Shown here piece after piece: positions 46,201 to 54,407 of a DNA stretch of 63,639 nucleotides (position 1 is its first letter; the number at the start of each line of letters is the position of its first letter). The stretch comes from Erginobacter sp964587835 (GTDB lineage Bacteria; Auribacterota; Erginobacteria; Erginobacterales; Erginobacteraceae). Location: contig CAZPMN010000012.1 of assembly GCA_964587835.1 (NCBI GenBank), positions 1-63,639 of the forward strand, in the 5' to 3' direction. A model generated the notes under the pieces. It was not told the origin of the DNA and did no database searches. It saw only the letters and a program-made list of their open reading frames with translations. Made by a program: the position numbers and the translations under genes.

Positions 46201-49200
46201 TGGCTGGAGATCGAGGAGGAGGCGAAGGTGATGGTCGTGGCCAGCGCCTGGCTCCAGGCGTTGGTCCAGTCCGCGGCCGCGGCCGCCTTGACGTCGAAGT
46301 AGATGGTACCGGACTTGGCGTCGATCCCCACCGCCTGATGCCCGTACCAGAGGCTCAGGGTCACCGTGTCGGTGGAGCTGATCTCTCCCGCCGTCTGGGC
46401 GTTGAACCAGCCGACGGTGGTGTTCCGGCCGACCTCGCCCGAACCCTTCAGGGACTGTGAACCGCCCCCTTTCTGATCGGTTGCCTTGGCGCTGGAGTTG
46501 ACCGCCGTGATGTCGCTGTGCGGCCAGTAGGTGATACCGGCGGCTTCCATATCCCCGTCGGTGATGTAGTCGCAAACCGCCGGCGTTGGCGTAGCCGTTG
46601 GAGGTAGCGTCGCAGTCGGAGGCACACTCGGCGTAGGGGTCACGCTCGGGGTCGCGGTGGGCGTCATACTCGGCGTGGCCGTAGGCGGAGCTGTCGGCGG
46701 CGGGGTTGCGGTCGGGGGTACGCTTGGGGTTATCGACGGCGTAGCCGTGGGCGGCACGCTGGGTGTCGCCGTGGGTTGCGCGGTCGGGGTCGCCGTCGGG
46801 GTCGCTGTCGGCTGGGCCGTCGGCGTCATAGTGGGTTTGGCCGTGGGAGTTGGCGTAGCGGTGGGCTTAGCCGTCGGCGTAGCGGTGGGCTTGGCCGTCG
46901 GAGTTGCTGTAGGCGGCACTGTCGGCGGCGGGGTAGGCGGCACCGTCGGAGTCGCTGTCGGAGGTACAGTCGGAGTGGCCGTAGGCGGAACACTCGGCGT
47001 CGGAGTCACCGTCGGCGGAGGAGTCAGGGTCGGGGTCGGGGTGATCAGGCACTTGACCAGGACGTCGTCGAGGGCCAGATCGCCGAGACTTTGCGTGAAA
47101 GTAAACTTCACCTGGCTGGTGGAGGGGTTGAGGTCCAGTCCGGTGAAGACTGTCCCGGCCGTGGGGAGCGGGAAGATGTCGGTCAATGTGCTCCAGCCGC
47201 CGGCATACTGCTCGACCAACAGGCTGCTGGAAACGTCGGTCCCCTGCCCCTTGGCCCAGAACTGGAGCCACTCCCCGGGGAGGAAGGCCGCGGTCTTGAT
47301 ACTGTCGTCAGTCGCGTCCAGTTTGATGGATGGTGAAAGGTGTCCGAAGTTCCCCGCCGTAGTGTAAGTGTCTGAGTTCTGATCACAGCCGGTGAAAATC
47401 CAATCGGCGGGGCGGGCGCCCTCGTCGAACGCATTGAACCCCTCGTCCAGCCGGGTGCAGATTACCGGCGTCGGGGTGGCGGAGGAAATCGGGGTTGGGG
47501 TGGCCGTGGGCTTCGCCGTCGGAGTTGCTGTGGGTTGAGGTGTCGGGGTCGCGGTTGGCGGGGCAGTTGGAGTAGTAGTCGGCTGCGCCGTTGGTTGGGC
47601 GGTCGGAGTTGCCGTTGGTGGTATCGTCGGAGTCGGCGTCATTGTCGGCTTGGCCGTTGGTGTTGCGGTCGGCGGGGCCGTCGGGGTGGCCGTTGGCGGA
47701 ACTGTCGGCGCAGCGGTCGGAGTCGCCGTCGGCGGCACGGTCGGTTGAACGGTCGGCGTTGCTGTCGGAGGGACGGTCGGCGGCGGCGTGGGTGTTGCCA
47801 CCTTCGGCGTCGGGGTCGGGGTCGGAACAATCGGACAGGGGATATCAAGGATCACGTCATCCCACCAGATGTTGATATAAGTACTGGGTTCGTTGTCGTT
47901 CTGCCCCACGAAACGCAGGCGGACCTGATAGGTATCGTCGGTGGTAAAGGAGTCGCTGATATCCAGGCTGGAAATCGAGGACGAGGCGAAGTCGGCGCTG
48001 ATCTCATAGAAAAGATCGTGGCTCCAGGCGGTGGTCCAGGTTCCGGCCGAGGCGGCCTTGACGTCAAAATAGATTATGGCGGATTTGACGGTGTTGTAAT
48101 TGAGGACCTGGTATCCGTACCAGAGGCTGAGGGTTACCGGGTCGGACGCGGCGATCTCTCCCACCGTCTGGGCGTTGAACCAGCTGACGGAGGTATTTCG
48201 GCCGGCGGCTCCGGTCCCCTTCAGGGACTGGGAACCGCCCTGCTTCTGATCGGTCGCCTTGGCGCTGGAGTTAACGTCGGTGACATCGGTGTGCGGCCAG
48301 TAGGTAATGTCGGCGTACTCCATATCCCCGTCAGTGATTGCGTCGCAGAACAAGGGAGTAGGAGAGGGGGTCGGTGTGGCCACCCACGGGGTCGGGGTCG
48401 GAGTGTTGCCCACAAAGGCGCTGTTGACCGCCCCCGGGGAGCCGAGGATGTCGTTTCCTCCGGAGTCGGTGGCGAAGGCCACGCCATTCCAGGTCGCCCA
48501 GTTGGTCGAGACCGTCCCATACTGGAAGGGGTCGATCCTCTCCATCGTCCCCACCCCAACCTCGCCGGCGAACCAGTCGCCGGAGAGCTGGTTGGCGACG
48601 TCGATCAGATTGCCCCCACCGTTGGCGGCATCGTAGAGACGGACCTGCCCGGGGTTGGTATTGTCCAGCCCGATCGTGGTGTCCCAGATATCCTCGCTGG
48701 CACCGGAAGCAAAGACGGTGCTGCTGTTGCAATAGAGCAGATAACCACCGGCCGCGATCGTGGTTTCCGCCCAGCCGTCGGCGGCGGCGAAGTTAATGAC
48801 CTGGCCGGTGTCGGCCCCGTAGATCGACCAGCCGGCTATGTCGATCGGGCTGCCGGTCGTGTTGTAGAGCTCGATCCACTCCTCGGAGGTGCTGTAGGTT
48901 GTCCCCATCCAGGCGATCTCGTTTATGACCACATCGCCGCTGGGTACCGCGGTCGGCACCGGAGTTGCCGTCGGCACCGCCGTCGGGGGAGGGGTCGCGG
49001 TTGGAGGAACCGTCGGGGGAGGGGTCAAGGTCGGAGGAGGTGTGGAGGGAGGAGTACGCGTCGGAGCCGGGGTCGGGGTCATCACCTTCGGGGTCGGGGT
49101 AGTGCCGGAGTAAGCGCTGTTGATCGCCCCCGGAGAGCCGAGGATATCATTGCTCCCCTCGTCTGTAGCAAAGACAACCCCGCTCCAGGTCGCCCAGTTG

Positions 49201-50840
49201 GAGGCGATGGTCCCGTAAATATCCGGGTGCTTTCTCTCCATCGTCTTGTGGGTGGCCGCATCGCCGGCGAACCAGTCTCCGGTCGGCTGGTTGGCCACGT
49301 CCACCAACGTGCCCCCGGCGTCCGCCGCGTTGTAGAGCCGGACCTCGCCGGGGTTGGTGTTGAGCATCTGGATCGTCGCGTCCCAGATCTCCACGGCAGC
49401 CCCGGAGGCGAAGATACCCGAGGAGTTACCGTAGACCAGGTAGCCGTTGGCCGGAATGGTGGTCGTCGTCCAGCCGTCGGTATCGGCGAAGTTTATCGTA
49501 TTGCCGGAATGGGCACCGTAGATCGACCAGTTCCTGATGTCGATCGCGCTCGAGGGGTTGGGGTTGTAGAGTTCGATCCACTCGGCGTCCACGCTGTAGG
49601 TCGTCCCCATCCAGGCGATCTCGTTGATGACCACGTCGAGATTGGGAACCGCCGTCGGCGAGGGCGAGGGCGGCGGGGTCGGGGTCGGCACCTCGGATGT
49701 CGGAGTCGGGGTGGGGTCCGCTTCGTCCACCCGATGGTTGACCAGCCCCGGCTCGTTGATCCCGTAGCCGGTGACCGTGTAGAAGAGCCCGTCGGTGGAG
49801 ACGGTGATCTTCACCGTCCCATTGATCAGGCCGCTCCCGGTGGTGTGGCAGTAGTCCATCGTCTCCGGGGCCCACTCGCCCTCGGTCGGGTTGGTATCCC
49901 CCGGCATCAGGCGGATGATCCGCTCGTCCAGCGGCTCGACCACCGCTTGGAGGTTCTCCACCACCTCGATCCGCGGATGCTCGAAGCCGTTGTTCCAAAC
50001 CGAGATCAAGGCCACCTCGGGGTTCATACTATTGAAGAAGGTGGGCGAACTGATCCCGTTCGTGTAGGAGCCGTGGTGATCGACCAGGAGGACGTCCACC
50101 CCGGCCCCATCCCGAGAGCCGCGCAGATCCGTGACCACGTCGTCCACCGCCAGCTCCCCCGTCCCCTCGAGGTCGGACCCGAGGTAGAGGTCGAAACCGG
50201 CCGCCCCGGAGGCTGCGGGGAAGGAGACCAGGGCCGAGATCGACTTGTTGTTCTCCGAGATCCCGCTGGTCACGGTGGAACGACCCCGGATGTAGAGGGC
50301 GGGGTCTCCCGATCCGCCATTATCCGCAGATCCCACCGACATAAACTGGAGCAGCGCCGTCTGGCCGTTATAGGTCCCGAGAACTATGTCGCTCGACCCG
50401 TCCAGGACCACCGTCTCCCGCTTCGGGTTGCCGTTGACTATGTCGTAGTAGGAGGAGGCGATGGCGGCGCCGTCATAGTTCGTGGACCCGCCCCGGTCGT
50501 AGTAGGTCCCGAAATGTGTATCCCCCCCCAACTGGCTCGAGAGCTGACCAAGCCCCCCGATGTGGTCGTAGTCGTAATGACCGCCGATGGCGTAGTCGAT
50601 GTAGGAAATCCCCTCGGCAACGCAGAGATTATAAATCGCGTTGCCGGCGTCCGTCCCCCCGCCCTCGTCATAGAGGACCACCGTCCCGTCCGGGCCCTTG
50701 ATCAGGGTGGCGGTCCCGGCAGAACCGTACTGGGAGACGAACCAGATCTCCATCGGTCCCTGGGCGAAGAGAGAGCCGGCCAGGAGGAGGCTGAGAGCAA
50801 AAAAGGCGGGAAGACCTAAACGCAGAGATCTCGAGATCAT
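43287..50840 (-). CDS. Giant secreted multidomain protein: ComEC-type MBL, lamin-tail, SBBP and six-repeat propeller
   Basis: About 2,517 residues from ATG 50840 (GAGGA upstream, downstream of the promoter at 50927; a longer frame to 50957 starts upstream of that promoter). Order: signal peptide; ComEC-type metallo-beta-lactamase domain (about 29-375) with HYDYDHIGG (88-96) and DHHGS (His255-His256); Pro/Thr linker; two lamin-tail domains (about 400-585 and 632-805, both opening VVINEIAWMGTTYS); a jelly-roll-like module with ITDGDM (830-1000) repeated at 1423-1588; between them an EGFNAFDEG module (1127-1265) shared with the 448-residue protein; seven SBBP repeats (1723-2185, YSTYLGGSGED type); six DxDxDG repeats to the end, closing in VTGATAY. 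Long PTATPT linkers separate the modules. Probably a secreted or surface hydrolase/adhesin; substrate unknown. Confidence 0.85.
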   Translation of the reverse strand: MISRSLRLGLPAFFALSLLLAGSLFAQGPMEIWFVSQYGSAGTATLIKGPDGTVVLYDEGGGTDAGNAIYNLCVAEGISYIDYAIGGHYDYDHIGGLGQLSSQLGGDTHFGTYYDRGGSTNYDGAAIASSYYDIVNGNPKRETVVLDGSSDIVLGTYNGQTALLQFMSVGSADNGGSGDPALYIRGRSTVTSGISENNKSISALVSFPAASGAAGFDLYLGSDLEGTGELAVDDVVTDLRGSRDGAGVDVLLVDHHGSYTNGISSPTFFNSMNPEVALISVWNNGFEHPRIEVVENLQAVVEPLDERIIRLMPGDTNPTEGEWAPETMDYCHTTGSGLINGTVKITVSTDGLFYTVTGYGINEPGLVNHRVDEADPTPTPTSEVPTPTPPPSPSPTAVPNLDVVINEIAWMGTTYSVDAEWIELYNPNPSSAIDIRNWSIYGAHSGNTINFADTDGWTTTTIPANGYLVYGNSSGIFASGAAVEIWDATIQMLNTNPGEVRLYNAADAGGTLVDVANQPTGDWFAGDAATHKTMERKHPDIYGTIASNWATWSGVVFATDEGSNDILGSPGAINSAYSGTTPTPKVMTPTPAPTRTPPSTPPPTLTPPPTVPPTATPPPTAVPTATPVPTAVPSGDVVINEIAWMGTTYSTSEEWIELYNTTGSPIDIAGWSIYGADTGQVINFAAADGWAETTIAAGGYLLYCNSSTVFASGASEDIWDTTIGLDNTNPGQVRLYDAANGGGNLIDVANQLSGDWFAGEVGVGTMERIDPFQYGTVSTNWATWNGVAFATDSGGNDILGSPGAVNSAFVGNTPTPTPWVATPTPSPTPLFCDAITDGDMEYADITYWPHTDVTDVNSSAKATDQKQGGSQSLKGTGAAGRNTSVSWFNAQTVGEIAASDPVTLSLWYGYQVLNYNTVKSAIIYFDVKAASAGTWTTAWSHDLFYEISADFASSSISSLDISDSFTTDDTYQVRLRFVGQNDNEPSTYINIWWDDVILDIPCPIVPTPTPTPKVATPTPPPTVPPTATPTVQPTVPPTATPTAAPTVPPTATPTAPPTATPTAKPTMTPTPTIPPTATPTAQPTAQPTTTPTAPPTATPTPQPTATPTAKPTATPTPISSATPTPVICTRLDEGFNAFDEGARPADWIFTGCDQNSDTYTTAGNFGHLSPSIKLDATDDSIKTAAFLPGEWLQFWAKGQGTDVSSSLLVEQYAGGWSTLTDIFPLPTAGTVFTGLDLNPSTSQVKFTFTQSLGDLALDDVLVKCLITPTPTLTPPPTVTPTPSVPPTATPTVPPTATPTVPPTPPPTVPPTATPTAKPTATPTAKPTATPTPTAKPTMTPTAQPTATPTATPTAQPTATPSVPPTATPSITPSVPPTATPPPTAPPTATPSMTPTATPSVTPTPSVPPTATLPPTATPTPAVCDYITDGDMEAAGITYWPHSDITAVNSSAKATDQKGGGSQSLKGSGEVGRNTTVGWFNAQTAGEISSTDTVTLSLWYGHQAVGIDAKSGTIYFDVKAAAAADWTNAWSQALATTITFASSSISSQDISAAFTTDDTYQIRLRYEGQNGNNASAQILVWWDDVVMNAPCGAATPTPAPATATPTAQPTATPTAPPTAPPTATPTVPPTATPTAQPTATPTAQPTATPTAPPTATPSVTPTPTAQPTATPTAQPTATPTAQPTVTPTAQPTVTPTAPPTATPSAPPTSTPTVVPPSPTPTPDNYNYYLVLDYSTYLGGTGLDKGYGIAVDSSNCTYVIGATDSSDFPTATAYQAAATGNWDTAVAKLSADGQSLLYGTYLGGTLDDVGISIDVDGEGNALILGYTDSLDFPTANPYQAALAGETRDAFVAKLSPTGSTLNFSSYLGGSGEDHGIAIALAADGSPYLAGFTLSADFPTVNAYQPSHGGTSFVDAFVARMSADGSSLEYSTFLGGAAADRARAIAVDGEGVVYITGNTESEDFPTVAAFQAAFGGGLDDVFVSKLTTNASSALVYSTYLGGASKEQGEGIAVHSSGEAYVSGNTLSSDFPLQDAYQAALAGGSTYGDAFVSRIASDGGSLVYSTYLGGSGEDRAKRGVLQDGYIYLAGWTTSADFPLYRPYQAAHGGGARDAFAASLNAAGDTLVYSTYLGGSGMDSCQASALDGSGRIYLVGETASTDFPVANAYQGISGGGGNDFFISRIEKYGHLTTPTPTPSATPQPTATPTVRPPTTATPLPAASPTLTPAGYHTPPPTAPPTATPVVASTPPHLVVDWDDYDGDGDSDIAVYEPETGEWNIRGVTTGLVWGGGAGDIPAPGDYDGDGTADLGYFDRFSGEWNLIRSDGDVITTGMVWGEWGDVPVPGDYDGDRTADLAVFRPSTNRWWIRGLTVAHWGIAGDVPVPGDYNGDGTTDIAMLRPADGNWYVRGVDYRRWFVAGDAAMPMDYNGDGTTELGVYRLSSGYWFIRSLLTDYSVTVRWGAPSLSDLPAVGDFDGDGSADPTVFRPRDNDWWIYSSSGPNYSVNFAIQSTDTFVTGATAY

Positions 50841-50926
50841 AGAACAATCCTCAAACTGGGCGGGCTGATAGTAAGAAACTTGAATTAAGCTGCAATGACA
50901 AAAGTTTTGCCGAATATTTTGCTTAA

Positions 50927-50954
50927 ATATATGGTTAAAAAACCCAGTTGTCAA
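50927..50954 (-). promoter_or_regulatory. Near-consensus promoter of the giant gene with phased A-tracts upstream
   Basis: Minus strand: TTGACA (50954-50949), 16-nt spacer, TATATT (50932-50927). Directly upstream (plus coordinates 50958-50979) are two perfect 11-bp copies of TTTTTCTGATG followed by another T-run, which on the coding strand are A-tracts spaced one helical turn apart. That fits curved DNA or an UP element. Confidence 0.65.
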
Positions 50955-51160
50955 CAATTTTTCTGATGTTTTTCTGATGTTTTTTTCAGTTGACTAAAAT
51001 TCTCTTTCAAAACCATCCGGGAGCGCATTAGAATAGTGAAATCGGTGGCCGGGGTCCGGACACCAGGGGTGTCCACTCGCTGGGGACGCTGTTATACCTT
51101 TATAAGTATAATTGATTATAAGCCGGGCCTCAATACCGGGGACACGAGGGGGACTGTTCA

Positions 51161-51589
51161 ATGGTCACGAAGGACACGATAGCCGAATTGCGGCGGCAGG
51201 CCGCCCGCGCCCGGGAAAATGCCCACGCTCCCTATACCGGTTACCTGGTGGGAGCAAGCGTGCTTACCGGCGGGGGAAAGTTTTTTTCCGGCTGCAACGT
51301 GGAGAACGCGGCGTTGACCACCACCAGCCACGCCGAGATGAACGCGATCGCCGCCGCAGTGGCCACCGGGGAGAAGCAACTAAAAGCCCTCCTGGTGCTT
51401 ACTGAGACCGAACCTCCCGCCTTCCCCTGCGCCATCTGCCGACAATCCCTGGCCGAGTTCGACCGGGGCGGGATGGTGATCCTGGCCGCCAATACGCGGG
51501 GGGAGATCCGCCAGACCCGTCTCGCCGATCTCTACCCGGAGATGTTCGGCCCGCACAAGCTCAAAGCCTCCCCCAACCACCATATATAA
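51161..51589 (+). CDS. cdd: Cytidine deaminase
   Basis: 142 residues. Zinc and catalytic motifs: SHAEMNAI (His57, Glu59) and PCAICRQ (Cys90, Cys93), plus CNVENAAL (45-52) for substrate binding. It deaminates cytidine and deoxycytidine in pyrimidine salvage. The length is that of the short tetrameric class, in which the first zinc ligand is normally Cys (CAE); here it is His, as in the long dimeric E. coli type. ATG 51161 follows a GAGGGGG stretch. A hairpin repeat array begins two bases after its stop codon. Confidence 0.85.
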   Translation: MVTKDTIAELRRQAARARENAHAPYTGYLVGASVLTGGGKFFSGCNVENAALTTTSHAEMNAIAAAVATGEKQLKALLVLTETEPPAFPCAICRQSLAEFDRGGMVILAANTRGEIRQTRLADLYPEMFGPHKLKASPNHHI

Positions 51590-51590
51590 T

Positions 51591-51983
51591 GTAGCACCCC
51601 GTTGGGGTGCGGATGAAGGTTGGATGCGGGGTGGTTTTACCCGAAGCGTTGCCCCGGACTATGACGTGGTACCCCTCTGGGGTGCCTGGTGGATTAACCG
51701 GGGATCGCCGGGATTACCCCCGACACCCCCCAAGACCATTATTCGGCACCCCGTTGGGGTGCTTGATGGATGACCGGTGGCTGGTGGGATACCCTTCGAC
51801 GTTACCCCCGGACGATAATATGGCACCTCGTAGGAGTGCGTGGGGGCAACTCTGATATTTCACCCCCGTCGAGATGAAATAAATAGAACGCTGAAGGCGT
51901 TCCACATCAAAGCCCGGGGCGAAGCCCCGGGTTCTTAAGAACAACGCCATCCCCCCCTTATGCACCCCAACGGGGTGCTACAT
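51591..51983. repeat. Hairpin array of about 77-bp period bounded by inverted GTAG-hairpins
   Basis: Hairpins GCACCCCGTTGGGGTGC at 51594-51610 and 51746-51762, GTACCCCTCTGGGGTGC at 51669-51685 and a degenerate one at 51823-51839 recur every 75-77 bp, with similar intervening sequence (ACCC...CGTTRCCCCSGGAC). Two other hairpins follow: GAACGC/GCGTTC (51886-51902) and CCCGGGGC/GCCCCGGG (51913-51931). The array ends with an inverted copy of its first unit, GCACCCCAACGGGGTGC then CTAC (51962-51981). A GTAG tetranucleotide beside a hairpin is the layout of REP elements mobilised by RAYT transposases. No gene is seen in 51590-52163. Confidence 0.75.
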
Positions 51984-52031
51984 CTTCACGTCCAATCCAA
52001 ATCTTGATTTTCCGGGCCGCGAACCCGCAAG

Positions 52032-52088
52032 GAGATTGCTTGGTCGCGCAGTTTACCCTCGGTTTACCGGGGCTCCTCGCAATAATCC
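52032..52088. repeat. Palindromic intergenic element
   Basis: GAGATTGCTTGGTCGCGCAG ... CTCCTCGCAATAATCC, a copy with an enlarged, less regular centre (CCCTCGG...CCGGGG). It lies between the hairpin array and the priA stop codon. Confidence 0.75.
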
Positions 52089-52163
52089 TAAAATAAGGCA
52101 CGCGTACTCCTACTCGTACTCGTGCTCGAAAGGCGGCAGCAAGGGGGTGAACGGAAACGGGGA

Positions 52164-54407
52164 TCAGAGCATCGAGATCGGATCGACATCGACCTCTACC
52201 TTCAGGTCCCGGTCCCACCTTCCTTCCGGAAATACCTTCCGCAGGGCCCGGATGGTCGCCACCACACCTCGGGTCTTGACCAGGATCTGTTGGCGGTAAC
52301 GGCCTCTGAGCCGGGCGATCGGGGGCGGGGTGGGACCCAGAAGTTCGGCGCCTTCTTCCAGTTCCGGCTCCAGTTTCCGGGCCAGGTGCTCGGCCACCTT
52401 GAGACTCTTTTCCTCGTTACGGGAGAGGACGGTCAGGGTGACAAAGTGGTTGACCGGGGGATAACCCAATTCCCGGCGGGAGCGCATCTCCTTGGCGAAG
52501 AAATCTTCGTAATCCTGACGGACGGCAGCCCGCAGGGCCGGATGTTGCGCGTTGTAGGTTTGGATGACTACCTTCCCCTTCAACTCCCCCCTCCCCGCCC
52601 GCCCGGCAACCTGGGTCAGGATTTGGTAGGTGTACTCGGTGGCCCGGAAGTCGGCCAGGTTGAGCGCGGTATCGGCCATAATCACTCCGACCAGGGTGAC
52701 ATTGGGGAAGTCAAGCCCCTTGGCGATCATCTGGGTTCCGATCAAGATGTCAATCTTCCCCGACCGAAAATCCCCCAGGATCTCCCGGTGGGCATCTCTC
52801 TTCCCGACGGTATCGGTATCCATCCTCCTCACCCGGGCGGTCGGAAAGATTTTCGAGATCTGTTCCTCGATCCGCTGGGTTCCCCGGCCGGCGAAAACCA
52901 GCTTCCGCGAGCGGCAGACCGGGCAGACCCGGGGCGGGGGCTCGCTGTAGCCGCAGAGGTGGCAGACCTGGCGGCCGGTTTTCTTGTGATAGGTCAGGGA
53001 GACGCTACAGTGGCGGCACCGGGCGATGTAGCCGCATTCCGGGCAGGTGAGAATGGTGAAGAAGCCGCGGCGGTTGAGAAAGAGGATGGTCTGAAGACCG
53101 GCGTCGAGGTTGTCCTTGACCGCAGCCAGCAGGTAATCGGAGAAGGAGACGTCGGACTTCTGGCGGTCCCGTTCCGCCCCTATATCGATGATCTTCACCT
53201 CAGGCAGTTCCGCCTCCTCGGGACGGGTCCGGAGAGTGAGCAGGGTGTATTTTCCCTCCGCCTGGTTGTAGTAGCTCTCCACCGAGGGGGTGGCCGTACC
53301 GAGAACGACCGGGCAGCGGGCCAGCTTTCCCCGCATCACCGCCGTGTCCCGGGCGTGGTAGAAAGGGGCCAGGGCCGACTGCTTGTAGGAGGTTTCGTGC
53401 TCCTCGTCGACGATGATCAGGCCGGGGTCGGCCAGGGGGGCGAAGACGGCCGAACGGGGACCGAGTACGATCCGGGCCTCCCCGGAGGCGATCCGCCGCC
53501 AGTTGGTAGCCCGTTCGCCCTCGGACTGTCCGCTGTGAACGATCGCCACCTGGTCTCCGAAGCGGCCCCGGAACCAGTCCCCGGTCTGGGGGGTGAGGGA
53601 GATCTCCGGGACCAGGACCAGGGCGGTTCTCCCCCGGGAGAGAACCTCGCTGATCGCCTGCATATAGATCTCGGTCTTCCCCGAACCGGTGATCCCGTGG
53701 AGGAGGAAGACCCGAAAATCCTCCCGATCGATCGCCTCCCGAACCGCCCTGAAAGCGGCCTGCTGTTCCCCGGTCAGATTGAGAGGTTCGGTGGGGAGGA
53801 TTTCTCCGCGGCCGGCGGGATAGCGCTCGGCCTCGGTCACGGACACCAGGCCCTTCTTTTCCAGGGCGGTGAGGGAACCGCGGGAAGACCCGGCCCGGCG
53901 GAGAAGCTCGGCGACGGGGATCGGACCGTCCGCCTCCTTCAGCAGGCACTCCAGAAGAGCCGCCTGCCGGGGAGCCGGCTTCGCCAGGGAATGGACGGAT
54001 TCCCGAACATCATCCGCCGCCCGGGAGAGCTCAACCTGTAGGATCGGGGCCGCCCGACGGTTCTTCCGGACCGGAGCCGGCAGGGCCGTCTTGAAGGCCC
54101 GGGCGAAGGAGCAGAAATAGTACCGGGCGACCCAACTGATCAGGGCAACCAGGTTCTCCCCGAAGAGCGGCTCGGTATCCAGGATACCGGCCAAGGGGCG
54201 AGGCGGGCGGGCGGGAGGCGGGGCGGGGAAACGGGAGACAAAACCCCCCGCCCTCCTCCCCCCCAGAGGAACCAGGACCTTCTGCCCGACCTTCAACCGC
54301 CCGGAAAGTTCCGGAGGAACGGAGTAGGTGAGAAGGAGATCGGCCGGGAGGTTGAGAACGACTTCGGCAAATCGCGGGGAGGGGTTTCTCTCAACCGGGG
54401 AGTTCAT
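52164..54407 (-). CDS. priA: Primosomal protein N' (replication restart helicase PriA)
   Basis: 747 residues, normal length. N-terminal DNA-binding domain, helicase Walker A HGITGSGKTE (about 235-244), DEEH box in IIVDEEHETSYKQ (about 335), four zinc-ligand CxxC pairs in CPEC, CRHC, CHLC and CPVC (about 456-500), motif V/VI region GTQMIAKGLDFPNV and QVAGRAGRGE. PriA reloads the replisome at stalled forks. Its start overlaps the stop of the uracil-DNA glycosylase gene by 4 nt, forming a two-gene DNA maintenance operon. Confidence 0.95.
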   Translation of the reverse strand: MNSPVERNPSPRFAEVVLNLPADLLLTYSVPPELSGRLKVGQKVLVPLGGRRAGGFVSRFPAPPPARPPRPLAGILDTEPLFGENLVALISWVARYYFCSFARAFKTALPAPVRKNRRAAPILQVELSRAADDVRESVHSLAKPAPRQAALLECLLKEADGPIPVAELLRRAGSSRGSLTALEKKGLVSVTEAERYPAGRGEILPTEPLNLTGEQQAAFRAVREAIDREDFRVFLLHGITGSGKTEIYMQAISEVLSRGRTALVLVPEISLTPQTGDWFRGRFGDQVAIVHSGQSEGERATNWRRIASGEARIVLGPRSAVFAPLADPGLIIVDEEHETSYKQSALAPFYHARDTAVMRGKLARCPVVLGTATPSVESYYNQAEGKYTLLTLRTRPEEAELPEVKIIDIGAERDRQKSDVSFSDYLLAAVKDNLDAGLQTILFLNRRGFFTILTCPECGYIARCRHCSVSLTYHKKTGRQVCHLCGYSEPPPRVCPVCRSRKLVFAGRGTQRIEEQISKIFPTARVRRMDTDTVGKRDAHREILGDFRSGKIDILIGTQMIAKGLDFPNVTLVGVIMADTALNLADFRATEYTYQILTQVAGRAGRGELKGKVVIQTYNAQHPALRAAVRQDYEDFFAKEMRSRRELGYPPVNHFVTLTVLSRNEEKSLKVAEHLARKLEPELEEGAELLGPTPPPIARLRGRYRQQILVKTRGVVATIRALRKVFPEGRWDRDLKVEVDVDPISML

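Noticed and set aside
47535..50819. Very long open frame (about 1,094 codons) on the plus strand opposite the giant gene, and similar ones at 45135-46460 and 43731-45131
   Set aside because: Mirror images of the repetitive Pro/Thr and Gly/Asp-rich coding sequence; products are Arg/Gly-rich low-complexity, with no signal or domain.
50841..50957. 39-residue N-terminal extension of the giant protein
   Set aside because: It spans the promoter and would hide the signal peptide; ATG 50840 has a ribosome binding site.
51591..51983. CRISPR-like array
   Set aside because: Units are hairpins with related rather than unique intervals, period about 77 bp, and no cas genes nearby.
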